In this document: positions 31,676 through 40,545 of the stretch, in pieces
How positions within the stretch are numbered: position 1 is the stretch's first letter
Layout: each line of letters begins with the position of its first letter
Source of the DNA: an uncultured Mycolicibacterium sp.
GTDB taxonomy: Bacteria > Actinomycetota > Actinomycetes > Mycobacteriales > Mycobacteriaceae
Length of the DNA stretch: 55,021 nucleotides
Assembly (NCBI RefSeq): GCF_937941905.1
Contig: NZ_CALDGS010000011.1
Span: 1 to 55,021, forward strand
Direction of reading: 5' to 3'
Translations under genes and position numbers: made by a program
The notes under the pieces: model-generated
The model's database searches: none
What the model saw: only the letters and a program-made list of their open reading frames with translations
Told to the model about the DNA's origin: nothing

Positions 31676-32713
31676 ATGCACTTCAAACCCGGTTCGATCG
31701 ATGTGCACACCCACGCCATCGACCCCGACCTGCCCGACCTCGGGGCGCGCTATCCCGACGACCGGTGGCCGGCGGTGCTCCGCCACACCGAGACGGCGGC
31801 GACGCTCACCTTCGGTGGTGCGCCCTACCGGCGGATCGACCACCGCTGTTGGTCGGCCGCCGCCCGCATCGCGGACATGGACCGGGCCGGCGTAGCGCTG
31901 CAGGTGCTATCCCCGATCCCGGTGACGTTCTGCTACCAGGCCGGGCCGGCCGGTGCCGAGGAACTCGCGCGGGCCCAGAACGATTTCCTCGCGCGGGTGG
32001 TCGGCGACCATCCGGATCGCTTCGCCGCCCTGGCCGCACTGCCGATGCAGGATCCGGATCGTGCGGTCGAGGAGCTGCGCCGCTGTATGCGGCAACCGGG
32101 ATTCCTCGGCGCCGAGATCGGCACCCAGGTCGCCGGCGTCGAACTGTCGGATGAGCGATTCGACCGATTCTTCGCCGTCGCAGCCGAACTCGACGCACTG
32201 GTGCTGGTGCACCCGGTCGATCAGGACCTGCCCGCCCGGGTCACCGAGGCGGGTATCGGATTCGGCGCCGGCATGCCGACCGAGACCGGTACCGCGGCGG
32301 CACTGCTGCTGATCAGCGGTGCGCTGCGGCGCCGCCCGCCGGTGCGGATCTGCCTGTGCCACGGCGGTGGAACGCTGCCCGCACTCATCGGACGGCTGGA
32401 CAAGGGGGCGTGCCTGGCCGGAGTGCCCGCCGACTCGCCGGACCTGCCGAGTCGGCAGGCGGCCCGGCTGTGGGCGGACTCGCTCACCTACCACCCCGCT
32501 GCGCTGCGCGCCGCGATCGAGGTGTTCGGACAGGACCACATCGTGCTGGGCACCGATTACCCCTTCCCGGCGATGCCCGAACCGCTGGACGCCCTCGTCG
32601 CCGAACTGCCGCAACGCCAGCGGGATCGAGTTTGCCGAATCAACATGGAGGAAACCTATGGCACACTTCCTGGGGCTGGGCATCACGCACTACCCCTTGC
32701 TCGCCGGCACTGA
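31676..32713 (+). CDS. Amidohydrolase-family protein, ACMSD-like decarboxylase candidate
   Basis: 345-residue amidohydrolase-2 family protein: metal ligands His-x-His in IDVHTHAID (residues ~10-12), LVHPVD, ICLCHGGGTLPALIGRLDKG and the Asp in VLGTDYPF. Relatives (ACMSD, gamma-resorcylate and similar decarboxylases) remove carboxylates without oxygen. In an aromatic operon whose ring-fission product would keep a ring carboxylate, it could replace the decarboxylase CmtD of the p-cumate route. The last ~17 residues (ETYGTLPGAGHHALPLARRH) overlap the dioxygenase gene by 56 bases and look unlike a family C-terminus, suggesting that the original stop was lost. Confidence 0.75.
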   Translation: MHFKPGSIDVHTHAIDPDLPDLGARYPDDRWPAVLRHTETAATLTFGGAPYRRIDHRCWSAAARIADMDRAGVALQVLSPIPVTFCYQAGPAGAEELARAQNDFLARVVGDHPDRFAALAALPMQDPDRAVEELRRCMRQPGFLGAEIGTQVAGVELSDERFDRFFAVAAELDALVLVHPVDQDLPARVTEAGIGFGAGMPTETGTAAALLLISGALRRRPPVRICLCHGGGTLPALIGRLDKGACLAGVPADSPDLPSRQAARLWADSLTYHPAALRAAIEVFGQDHIVLGTDYPFPAMPEPLDALVAELPQRQRDRVCRINMEETYGTLPGAGHHALPLARRH

Positions 32714-33734
32714 CGAGCACATGGCCAGCCTGCTGCGGTGGACACTGCAGGATCCCGACATCCCGGCCGCGGCCAAGGACCCAGCCAACTGGCCGGAGTC
32801 CATGCGCGCGGAATGGGGTGACGACGCCGGGGTCGCAGCCGCGGCACATCACCGAAAGCAGTTGGTGGAAGCCCTCGCCCGGTGCCGGGAGGCGCTGGAC
32901 GAATTCGGGCCGGACGTGGTGGTGGTCTGGGGTGACGATCAGTACGAGAACTTCCGCGAGGAGGTCATCCCGCCGTTCTGCGTGCTGGCCTACGGCGACG
33001 TCGAGGTCGACCCCTTCGAGGTGATGCGCGACCGGGGCAGCCCCAACGCCTGGGGCCTGGCCGACGACACCAGGATCACCCTGCACGGCGTCCCCGAGCA
33101 GGCCCGCCGACTTGCCGACCGGCTGATCGACCTCGGCTTCGACATCGCCTACTCCTACCAGCACCGGTTGAATGCGCCGTTCCCGCACGCGATCACCAAC
33201 ACCCAGCTGTTTCTGGACTATCCGCATGCGGGCCGGAACTTCCCGTACCCGCTGATCCCGATCACGGTGAACTGCTACGGCCAGCACGCGATCGCCCGCC
33301 GCGGCGGGCTGGCCCGGTTCGCCGAGATCGCCCAGGAGCAGCCGGACCCGGTGGGACCGTCGCCGAAGCGCTGCTTCGAACTCGGAAAGGCGGTGGCACA
33401 GGCCTTCTCGGATACCGATCTGCGTGTCGCGCTGATCGCCTCGTCGAGCTGGTCGCATGCCTTCCTGACCGACAAGACCTGGCACATCGTCCCGGACACC
33501 GAGGCCGACCTGCGCCTGTACGAGCTGTTCAAGGCCGGTGACTGGGAGCGCTGGAACCAGACGACCACCGCCGACATCGTCGATTCCGGCCAGCACGAGA
33601 TGCTCAACTGGTTCTGCCTGACCGGGGCGGTCGCCGAAGCCGGCCTTCGGCTGGAGTGGTCGGACCTGATCCTCACCGATGTTTTCAACTCCAACAAGTG
33701 CTTTGCCGTGTTCAAGGAGGAAATCCCGCAATGA
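32658..33734 (+). CDS. Class III (LigB-type) extradiol ring-cleavage dioxygenase
   Basis: 358 residues of the LigB superfamily, with Fe(II)-ligand region GITHYPLL near His11, DVVVVWGDDQYENF, ITVNCYGQHAIARRGGLARF and VALIASSSWSHAFLTDKTWH. It cleaves a catechol-type ring next to the hydroxyls with O2. There is no LigA-like small subunit. The ATG follows GGAGGAAACC and lies inside the amidohydrolase reading frame. It acts after the Rieske dioxygenase and SDR. Proximal versus distal cleavage cannot be told from sequence alone. Confidence 0.85.
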   Translation: MAHFLGLGITHYPLLAGTDEHMASLLRWTLQDPDIPAAAKDPANWPESMRAEWGDDAGVAAAAHHRKQLVEALARCREALDEFGPDVVVVWGDDQYENFREEVIPPFCVLAYGDVEVDPFEVMRDRGSPNAWGLADDTRITLHGVPEQARRLADRLIDLGFDIAYSYQHRLNAPFPHAITNTQLFLDYPHAGRNFPYPLIPITVNCYGQHAIARRGGLARFAEIAQEQPDPVGPSPKRCFELGKAVAQAFSDTDLRVALIASSSWSHAFLTDKTWHIVPDTEADLRLYELFKAGDWERWNQTTTADIVDSGQHEMLNWFCLTGAVAEAGLRLEWSDLILTDVFNSNKCFAVFKEEIPQ

Positions 33735-34570
33735 CGACCCAGACCGCGCCGGCCCAGAGTCCGGCGAGAAGAACCATCACGGCCGGTGGCATCGCCACCG
33801 CCTATCTGGAGGCCGGCACCGGTGCGCCGGTGCTGATGCTGCACGGATCGGGGCCCGGGGTGTCCGCACTGGCCAACTGGCAGAACAACATTCCCACGCT
33901 GGCGCAGCGGTTCCGCGTCCTGGCACCGGACATCGTCGGGTTCGGCGCCACCGAGCGGCCCGCCGACATCATCTACTCGCTGCGCACCTGGACCGACCAC
34001 GTGTGGGCCTTCCTGGACGCCCACGAAATCGATCGGGTTGCGGTGGTGGGCAACTCGCTGGGCGGTCGGATCGCCCTGCAGATGGCCACCGATCATCCGG
34101 ACCGCATCTCGCGAATGGTGCTGATGGGTGCCCCGGGGGTGGGCATGGTGCCGACCGACGGGCTCAAGGCGCTGCGCGCCTACCAGCCCTCGCGGGAGGC
34201 GATGCGGGATCTGCTGCGCAACTACTTCGCGGTGGACCCCGAGCTGATCACCGACGAACTGGTGGAGACCCGGTATGCCGCGAGCATCGCCGACGGGGCC
34301 CACGAGACCTACCGGGCGATGTTCTTCGACCCCAAACACGCCGGGTCGCAACTGGGCATCACCGAGGACGAGGTGCGCGCCATCGCGACACCGACCCTGC
34401 TGGTGCACGGCCGCGAGGACAAGGTGGTGCCGCTGAGCGTGTCGATCACCATGCTGGACCTGCTGCCCAACGCCGACCTGCACGTGTTCAGTCGGTGCGG
34501 GCACTGGACCCAGATCGAACGCGGCGCGGAGTTCTCGGCGCTGGTGTCGGATTTCCTTTCCCGGAACTGA
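33731..34570 (+). CDS. Alpha/beta-hydrolase, meta-cleavage-product C-C hydrolase (MhpC/CmtE/HsaD-like)
   Basis: 279 residues with triad Ser109 (VVGNSLGGRIAL), Asp230 (HGREDKVVP) and His258 (FSRCGHWTQIER), and the oxyanion stretch LMLHGSGPGVSALANWQ typical of MCP hydrolases such as BphD and HsaD. It hydrolyses the vinylogous diketone to a carboxylic acid and 2-hydroxypenta-2,4-dienoate. Start overlaps the dioxygenase stop (ATGA). In p-cumate metabolism the acid released would be isobutyrate. Confidence 0.9.
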   Translation: MTTQTAPAQSPARRTITAGGIATAYLEAGTGAPVLMLHGSGPGVSALANWQNNIPTLAQRFRVLAPDIVGFGATERPADIIYSLRTWTDHVWAFLDAHEIDRVAVVGNSLGGRIALQMATDHPDRISRMVLMGAPGVGMVPTDGLKALRAYQPSREAMRDLLRNYFAVDPELITDELVETRYAASIADGAHETYRAMFFDPKHAGSQLGITEDEVRAIATPTLLVHGREDKVVPLSVSITMLDLLPNADLHVFSRCGHWTQIERGAEFSALVSDFLSRN

Positions 34571-34586
34571 CCGAAAGTGGTGACCC

Positions 34587-35894
34587 ATGACCATCGATGT
34601 GACTAACCCGACGACCGCCCGGGCCGGCGTCGCGACCTCGCCGATGGTGGTCGAGGACCGCGCCAACCACACCTTCCGGGTGCACCGTGCCGCCATGACC
34701 TCCGAGGCGGTCTACCGCGCCGAGATCGAGCGGGTGTTCGGCCGCTCGTGGCTGTATCTCGGGCACGAATCCGAGATCCCCAACCCGGGGGACTTCGTGC
34801 GGCGTCCGTTGGCCGGGCGGCCGGTCTTCATGGTGCGTAGCGTCACGACCGGGCAGATCAACGTCTTCCACAACTCGTGCACGCACCGCGGTGCCCTGGT
34901 GTGCCGCCAGGACTCCGGCAACGCCAAGGTGTTTTCCTGCTTCTACCACGCCTGGTCGTTCGACACCGATGGCCGGTTGCGCGGCGTGCCGGACCGCGAG
35001 GCCTACGCCAGCGGGCTGAACTTCGACGAGCTCGGCCTGGCCAAGGTGCCCCGTGTCGAGTCCTACCGCGGTTTCGTCTTCGCCAGCTTCGATCCCGACA
35101 TCGTCGACCTGCCGACCTACCTGGCCGGCGCCAAGGACTACCTCGACCTGGTCATCGACGGCTGCGGGGGAGAGGCCGAAATCACCAGGGGCACCAACGA
35201 GTACAGCTTCGCCGCCAACTGGAAACTGCTCGTGGAGAACAGCGTCGACGGCTACCACGCGCAGTCGACGCACGACACCTACTTCAAGTACCTCGTCTCG
35301 CTCGGCACCGACCTGCAGGGCGGGGTCGACGGCCGGGCCATCACCCTCGGCAACGGTCACGCGGTCATCCAGTACACCGCCCCGTGGGGGCGGCCGGTGG
35401 CCAAGTGGGAGCCGCTGTTCGGCGAGGACGCCCGTGAGGAGATCGCCCGCATCCGGGCCGACCTGGTGCACCGCTACGGCGACGAACGGGCGCGGCTGAT
35501 CGCCGAGACGAACCGGAACCTGTTGATCTACCCGAACCTGATCGTCAACGACATCATGGCCGTCACCGTGCGCACGCTCTACCCGGCCGGACCGGACCGC
35601 GTCGACGTCACGGCCTGGCAGCTCGCACCGCGCAACGAACTGCGCGGCCTGCGCGACCGGCGGACCGACAGCTTCCTGACCTTCCTCGGGCCGGGCGGAT
35701 TCGCCACGCCGGACGACATCGAGGCGCTCGAGTCCTGCCAGCAGGGATTCGCCGGTGGCGGCGTGGAGTGGAACGACATCTCCCGCGGCATGGGCCGCGG
35801 ACCGATGGCCAACGACGAGGAGCAGATGCGCGAGTTCTGGCGGCGCTGGCAGCAACAGATGGGAACCGCAGCGGACCTGGAGAATGTGCGATGA
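34587..35894 (+). CDS. Rieske aromatic-ring-hydroxylating dioxygenase, alpha subunit
   Basis: 435 residues. Rieske [2Fe-2S] ligands Cys98, His100, Cys118, His121 (SCTHRGALVC and SCFYHAWSF); mononuclear iron ligands His224 and His229 in VENSVDGYHAQSTHDTYF and Asp near 376-377 (ATPDDIEALESC). It dihydroxylates an aromatic ring to a cis-dihydrodiol with O2 and electrons from a ferredoxin. The beta subunit is translationally coupled, but no ferredoxin or reductase gene occurs in the window. The substrate (p-cumate-, benzoate- or biphenyl-like) cannot be fixed. Confidence 0.93.
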   Translation: MTIDVTNPTTARAGVATSPMVVEDRANHTFRVHRAAMTSEAVYRAEIERVFGRSWLYLGHESEIPNPGDFVRRPLAGRPVFMVRSVTTGQINVFHNSCTHRGALVCRQDSGNAKVFSCFYHAWSFDTDGRLRGVPDREAYASGLNFDELGLAKVPRVESYRGFVFASFDPDIVDLPTYLAGAKDYLDLVIDGCGGEAEITRGTNEYSFAANWKLLVENSVDGYHAQSTHDTYFKYLVSLGTDLQGGVDGRAITLGNGHAVIQYTAPWGRPVAKWEPLFGEDAREEIARIRADLVHRYGDERARLIAETNRNLLIYPNLIVNDIMAVTVRTLYPAGPDRVDVTAWQLAPRNELRGLRDRRTDSFLTFLGPGGFATPDDIEALESCQQGFAGGGVEWNDISRGMGRGPMANDEEQMREFWRRWQQQMGTAADLENVR

Positions 35895-36403
35895 CCACCA
35901 TTGAGCGCGTTGACAGCCGGCAGCAGGCCACCCGCGCCGAGATCGAGGACTTCCTCTACCGGGAGGCCGAACTCCTGGATGCCTGGGCACTCGACGACTG
36001 GGTGCAGCTGTTCACCGAGGACGCCAAGTACGAGGTGCCGTGCAACGACGCCCTCGACGGCGACCCGTCGACCGACCTGCTGCTGATCGACGACGACATC
36101 AACCGGTTGCGGTCCCGGGTGGTGCGCCTGAACAGCCGCCGCGCCCACCGCGAGTACCCGCACTCGCGGACCAACCACCAGATCTTCAACGTCCGGGTCG
36201 AAGGGCCCGACGACAACGGCGAGATCGGGGTGCGGGCGCACTTTACGGTGTGGCGGTTCCGGGGCGGGCGCAGCTACTGCTACGTCGGTAAATACCGCTA
36301 CCGGCTGCGCCGGACCGAGGCGGGTCTGCGGATCTGTTTCCGCCGGGTCGAGCTCGACATGAGCGACCTGCGCGACGTCTCCGACGTGGCGATCGTCATA
36401 TGA
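35891..36403 (+). CDS. Rieske aromatic-ring-hydroxylating dioxygenase, beta subunit
   Basis: 170-residue structural subunit of the SnoaL/NTF2-like fold: FLYREAELLDAWALDDWVQL, HSRTNHQIFNVRVEG and KYRYRLRRTEAGLRICFRRV. It forms the alpha3beta3 oxygenase with the preceding gene and carries no cofactor. Start overlaps the alpha stop and its stop overlaps the SDR start (ATGA both times). Confidence 0.92.
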   Translation: MTTIERVDSRQQATRAEIEDFLYREAELLDAWALDDWVQLFTEDAKYEVPCNDALDGDPSTDLLLIDDDINRLRSRVVRLNSRRAHREYPHSRTNHQIFNVRVEGPDDNGEIGVRAHFTVWRFRGGRSYCYVGKYRYRLRRTEAGLRICFRRVELDMSDLRDVSDVAIVI

Positions 36404-37164
36404 GCGCCGCCCTGGCCGGCCGGACGGCCGTCGTCACCGGGGCGTCGTCCGGGATCGGGCTGGGCATCGCACGCCGCCTGCGAGCCGACGGCGCGCAGGT
36501 GTTCGCGGCGACCCGCTCGGAAGCGGATCTGCAGAAGGTGCGTGACGCGGTGGACGTCGCGGGGGGATTCGTCGGCGAACTTCAGCACGCACCGGCCGCG
36601 CAGCAGATGATCGACGCCGCGCTCGCCGTGCTCGGACATATCGACGTGCTGGTCAACAACGCCGGCGGCGGCGTGATCCTGCCGACCCTCGAACACACCG
36701 AGGAGACGTTGCGCGCCACGATCGACAACAACCTGTGGACCACGATCCACTGCGTGCGCGCGGTCCTGCCGCACATGATCGGCCGCCGACACGGCCGGAT
36801 CATCAACATCGGGGCCGACTCGGTGCGGACCGGCCTGATGGACCACGCCATGTACAACGCCGCCAAGGGCGGTGTGCACGCGATGGTCACCGGCCTGGCG
36901 GTCGAGTACGCCGGATCCGGCATCACCGCGAACACCGTGGCGCCCTGCTACGTCCGTACCCCCGAGCTGGCCGCCCTGCTGGAGTCCGGGCAGGCCCCGG
37001 CGCGGCTGCGCGAGGTTGTCACCCGCGCAACCGAGATCGTGCCCATGGGCCGGCCCGGCACCCCCGAGGAGGTCGCCGCCGCCGTCGCGTTCCTGGCCGG
37101 CGACGACAGCCGGTTCGTCACCGGGCAGACGATCTACGTCAACGGCGCCGCCAGCATGGGCTGA
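36400..37164 (+). CDS. SDR-family dehydrogenase, cis-dihydrodiol dehydrogenase candidate
   Basis: 254 residues: TGASSGIG (13-20), NNAG (86-89), Tyr152 and Lys156 (YNAAK), FVTGQTIYVNGA. Overlapping the oxygenase beta gene, it most likely rearomatises the dihydrodiol to the catechol with NAD(P)+, as CmtB or BphB do. Sequence alone only says classical SDR. Confidence 0.82.
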   Translation: MSAALAGRTAVVTGASSGIGLGIARRLRADGAQVFAATRSEADLQKVRDAVDVAGGFVGELQHAPAAQQMIDAALAVLGHIDVLVNNAGGGVILPTLEHTEETLRATIDNNLWTTIHCVRAVLPHMIGRRHGRIINIGADSVRTGLMDHAMYNAAKGGVHAMVTGLAVEYAGSGITANTVAPCYVRTPELAALLESGQAPARLREVVTRATEIVPMGRPGTPEEVAAAVAFLAGDDSRFVTGQTIYVNGAASMG

Positions 37165-37195
37165 CCGGCCGAGCACAGGAGGAACTGCACGAATC

Positions 37196-37993
37196 ATGAC
37201 CGTCACGACGACGGAACTCCGCCAGGCGGCCGACCGGTTGCTGGCCGCCGCCGACACCGCGCGACAATGCGAACCGGTCCGGGACATCCTGGGCGACAGC
37301 GACATCGGTGCGGCGTATGCGGTACAGGCGCTGCTCACCGAAGCCGCGCTGGCTCGGGGCAGACACATCGTCGGCCACAAGATCGGCCTCACCGCGCCGG
37401 CCGTGCAGCGCCAGCTCGGGGTCGATCAGCCCGACTCCGGGGTGCTGTTCGCCGACATGCGGATTCCGTGCGGGGGCACGGTCACCCGCGCGGGTCTGCT
37501 GCAGCCCAAGGTCGAGGCCGAGGTCGCCTTCATCCTGGCCGAGGACCTCGACGGGGAGCTCTCCGAGGCGCGCATCCGGGCCGCGGCGGGAAAGGCCGTC
37601 GCGGCACTGGAGATCGTCGATTCCCGGGTCCGCGACTGGTCCATCAGCATCGTCGACACCATCGCCGACAACGGCTCCTCGGCACGCTTCGTGCTCGGCG
37701 AGACCGCGGTTGCGGCAGACCAACTGGATCTGACCGCGGTCTCGATGACGCTCAGCGAGGACGGTGCGGCGGTATCGAGCGGGACCGGCGCGGACTGCCT
37801 GGGCAGCCCGCTCAACGCGCTGTGGTGGCTGGCCCGCACCGCGCAGGCCAACGGCACGCCACTGCGGGCCGGCCACATCGTGCTGTCCGGGGCGCTCGGC
37901 CCGATGGTCCCGGCCCGGTTCGGCAGCACATACCTCGCCGAGATCGACGGGATCGGTTCGGTGCAGGTCAGTTTCGAAGGGGAGCAGCGATGA
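37196..37993 (+). CDS. mhpD: 2-hydroxypenta-2,4-dienoate hydratase (2-keto-4-pentenoate hydratase)
   Basis: 265 residues of the fumarylacetoacetase-like hydratase family: GHKIGLTAPAVQRQLGVDQP, SGVLFADMRIP, LQPKVEAEVAFILAEDL with the metal Glu pair, LEIVDSRVRDW and VLSGALGPMVP. It adds water to 2-hydroxypentadienoate giving 4-hydroxy-2-oxovalerate. AGGAGG lies 12 bases before the ATG. Coupled to the aldehyde dehydrogenase gene by an ATGA overlap. Confidence 0.93.
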   Translation: MTVTTTELRQAADRLLAAADTARQCEPVRDILGDSDIGAAYAVQALLTEAALARGRHIVGHKIGLTAPAVQRQLGVDQPDSGVLFADMRIPCGGTVTRAGLLQPKVEAEVAFILAEDLDGELSEARIRAAAGKAVAALEIVDSRVRDWSISIVDTIADNGSSARFVLGETAVAADQLDLTAVSMTLSEDGAAVSSGTGADCLGSPLNALWWLARTAQANGTPLRAGHIVLSGALGPMVPARFGSTYLAEIDGIGSVQVSFEGEQR

Positions 37994-38931
37994 GCCGGGC
38001 GAAGGTCGCCATCGTGGGATCGGGGAACATCGGCACCGATCTGATGATCAAGGTGCTGCGGCTGTCCGAGGTGCTGGAGATGGGGGCGATGGTGGGCATC
38101 GACCCGGACTCCGACGGGCTCAAGCGGGCCCGGCGGCTGGGCGTGGCAACCACCGCCGACGGCGTGCCGGGCCTGCTCGCCATGCCGGAATTCAACGACA
38201 TCGCCGTGGTTTTCGACGCCACCTCGGCATCCGCACACCGGGTCAACGCCGGCTTGCTAGCACCGCATGGCAAGGTGCTGGTCGACCTCACCCCGGCCGC
38301 GCTGGGGCCGTTCGTGGTGCCGACGGTCAACCTCGACGAGCACCGCCACCGCGACAACGTCAACATGGTCACCTGCGGTGGTCAGGCGACCATCCCGATC
38401 GTCGCGGCGGTGAGCGCGGTGACCCCGGTGTGCTACGCCGAGATCGTCGCGTCGATCGCCTCGAAGTCGGCCGGCCCCGGCACCCGGGCCAACATCGACG
38501 AGTTCACCGAAACCACCTCCCGTGCACTGGAAGTCGTCGGCAACGCGCACCGGGCCAAGGCGATCATCGTGCTCAACCCCGCCGAGCCGCCGCTGATCAT
38601 GCGCGACACCGTGCACTGCCTGATCGGCGATGCCGACCTCGACGCGGTGCGGGACCGCATCCTGGCGATGGTCGACGCCGTCGCCGGCTACGTGCCCGGA
38701 TACCGGCTCAAACAGGACATCCAGTTCCGCGCCGTCGGACCCGCGGATGCCGCCCACGATCTGGTCGACCCGTCCGGCCCGCGGCCGTGCTGGCAGGTCT
38801 CGGTGTACCTGGAGGTGGAGGGGGCGGCGCACTACCTGCCGGCGTATGCGGGCAACCTCGACATCATGACGTCGGCTGCGCTGCGGGTCGGTGAGGTGCT
38901 CGCGACCAGCCGGAAGGAGGCGTTGGCATGA
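37990..38931 (+). CDS. mhpF: Acetaldehyde dehydrogenase (acylating)
   Basis: 313 residues, the usual length. NAD-binding VAIVGSGNIGTDLMIK, catalytic Cys129 in NMVTCGGQATIPIV, and a C-terminal YLPAYAGNLDIMTSAA that contacts the aldolase. It converts acetaldehyde, NAD+ and CoA to acetyl-CoA and channels substrate from the aldolase partner encoded next (ATGA overlap). Confidence 0.95.
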   Translation: MSRAKVAIVGSGNIGTDLMIKVLRLSEVLEMGAMVGIDPDSDGLKRARRLGVATTADGVPGLLAMPEFNDIAVVFDATSASAHRVNAGLLAPHGKVLVDLTPAALGPFVVPTVNLDEHRHRDNVNMVTCGGQATIPIVAAVSAVTPVCYAEIVASIASKSAGPGTRANIDEFTETTSRALEVVGNAHRAKAIIVLNPAEPPLIMRDTVHCLIGDADLDAVRDRILAMVDAVAGYVPGYRLKQDIQFRAVGPADAAHDLVDPSGPRPCWQVSVYLEVEGAAHYLPAYAGNLDIMTSAALRVGEVLATSRKEALA

Positions 38932-39977
38932 CCGTGCAGCTCTACATCCAGGACGTCACCCTGCGGGACGGCATGCATGCCATCCGCCACCGGCTGCCGG
39001 TCGACCAGCTGCGCCGCATCGCCGCCGCGCTCGACGCGGCCGGGGTCGCCGCGATCGAGGTGGCCCACGGCGACGGGCTGGCCGGCTCGAGCCTGACCTA
39101 CGGTGCGGGCAGCCACAGCGACGGAGTGTGGATCGCCGCGGCGGCCGAGGTGATCACCAACGCCCGGCTGACCACGCTGCTGCTGCCCGGCATCGGTACG
39201 GTCCACGACCTGGTGGGCGCACACGACCTCGGCGTGACCTCGGTGCGGGTGGCCACCCACGCCACCGAGGCCGACATCGCCGCCCAGCACATCGCCAAGG
39301 CCCGTGACCTGGGCATGGATGTCTCGGGGTTCCTGATGATGTCGCACATGGCCGAGCCCACCGAGCTCGCCCGGCAGGCGAAGATCATGGAGGACGCCGG
39401 GGCGCACTGCGTGTACGTCACCGACTCCGGCGGCCGGCTCACCATGCGGGACATGCGCGACCGGGTCCGGGCCTATCGCGAGGTGCTGCGGCCGGAGACC
39501 CAGATCGGGGTGCACGCCCACGAGAACCTCTCGCTGTCGGTGGCCAACTCGGTGGTCGCCGTCGAGGAGGGGGTCTACCGGGTGGACGCCTCGCTGTGCG
39601 GCCACGGCGCCGGCGCGGGCAACTGCCCGATCGAGGCGTTCGTCGCCGTCGCCGAGCTGTACGGCTGGCGGCACGGCTGCGACCTGTTCGCGCTGCAGGA
39701 CGCGGCCGAGACACTGGTACGCCCGCTGCAGGATCGGCCGGTGCGGGTGGACCGCGAGACCCTGACGCTCGGCTACGCCGGGGTGTACTCGAGCTTCCTG
39801 CGCCACGCCGAGCGGGCCGCCGAGCGCTACGGGCTCGACGTGCGCGACATCCTCGTCGAGGTGGGGCGCCGCAGGCTGGTCGGTGGCCAGGAGGACATGA
39901 TCGACGACGTCGCCCTGGACCTCCTCGCCGGGCAGCGCACCACTCCGCAGAGGGAACTCAATCCCTCGTTCGGTTGA
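38928..39977 (+). CDS. mhpE: 4-hydroxy-2-oxovalerate aldolase
   Basis: 349 residues of the DRE-TIM/HMGL-like fold: VTLRDGMHAIRH (catalytic Arg and His, metal Asp14), SGFLMMSHMAEP, VYVTDSGGRL, GVHAHENLSLSVANS (metal His pair, about 195-197) and LCGHGAGAGNCPIEAFVAV. It splits 4-hydroxy-2-oxovalerate into pyruvate and acetaldehyde. Forms a channelling complex with the preceding dehydrogenase. Last enzymatic step of the pathway. Confidence 0.95.
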   Translation: MTVQLYIQDVTLRDGMHAIRHRLPVDQLRRIAAALDAAGVAAIEVAHGDGLAGSSLTYGAGSHSDGVWIAAAAEVITNARLTTLLLPGIGTVHDLVGAHDLGVTSVRVATHATEADIAAQHIAKARDLGMDVSGFLMMSHMAEPTELARQAKIMEDAGAHCVYVTDSGGRLTMRDMRDRVRAYREVLRPETQIGVHAHENLSLSVANSVVAVEEGVYRVDASLCGHGAGAGNCPIEAFVAVAELYGWRHGCDLFALQDAAETLVRPLQDRPVRVDRETLTLGYAGVYSSFLRHAERAAERYGLDVRDILVEVGRRRLVGGQEDMIDDVALDLLAGQRTTPQRELNPSFG

Positions 39978-40044
39978 TGAAGCCAGCCCCGGACGGCCGC
40001 AGAATGCAGAGTGATCCTGTCCGCCATTCCCAACTGGAGTTGAA

Positions 40045-40479
40045 TTGTCCAGCACAACAGCGCATCTGGCGAACTATCCGGCCCGGTACTTCGCAGCGTG
40101 GAACCAACGCGATATCGACGTCGCGCTGGCGGTGATCGCCGACGACATCGAGTGGATCGACCCCAGCCTGCCCGAACCGCTCACCGACCGGGCGGGGGCG
40201 AAGTGGTTCTTCGAGTCGGCCTGGGCCGCGTTCCCCGACATCGTCTTCGAGCCGGTCGGACAGCCACTCGTCGACGAGCGGCTGGGCCGGGTGGCCCACG
40301 AGTGGGTCATGCGCGGCAACTACACCGGCAGCGGGTTCCCGCCCGGTGTCGAACCGACGGGCAACCGGTTCGAGCTCGGCGGCTGTGACGTGTGGAACGT
40401 CGACGCCTCCGGGCGCGCGGTGCGGGTGCGCGCGTTCTACGACGCCGGCGACTTCGTCCGGCAGCTCGGACTCGCCTGA
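40045..40479 (+). CDS. SnoaL-like/NTF2-fold protein
   Basis: 144 residues: YPARYFAAWNQRDIDVALAV, DDIEWIDPSLPEPLTDRAGA and CDVWNVDASGRAVRVRAFYD are typical of the SnoaL-like polyketide cyclase family. Members are cyclases, isomerases or hydratases, or unassigned. The start is a TTG with GGAG five bases upstream; no ATG or GTG fits. It ends the meta-cleavage operon just before the strong terminator. Specific role unknown. Confidence 0.75.
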   Translation: MSSTTAHLANYPARYFAAWNQRDIDVALAVIADDIEWIDPSLPEPLTDRAGAKWFFESAWAAFPDIVFEPVGQPLVDERLGRVAHEWVMRGNYTGSGFPPGVEPTGNRFELGGCDVWNVDASGRAVRVRAFYDAGDFVRQLGLA

Positions 40480-40500
40480 CCGCGGACGTCCCGCCGAACA

Positions 40501-40545
40501 GACGCGAAAACCCCCAATCCCTTGGCGGATTGGGGTTTTCGCGTC
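40501..40545. terminator. Bidirectional terminator between catabolic island and core genome
   Basis: GACGCGAAAACCCCCAATCC - loop - GGATTGGGGTTTTCGCGTC: about 19 paired bases with one bulged C and a 6-base loop. T-rich on one strand and A-rich on the other within the stem, it suits termination from both sides. It lies between the convergent SnoaL-like gene and zmp1. Confidence 0.88.
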
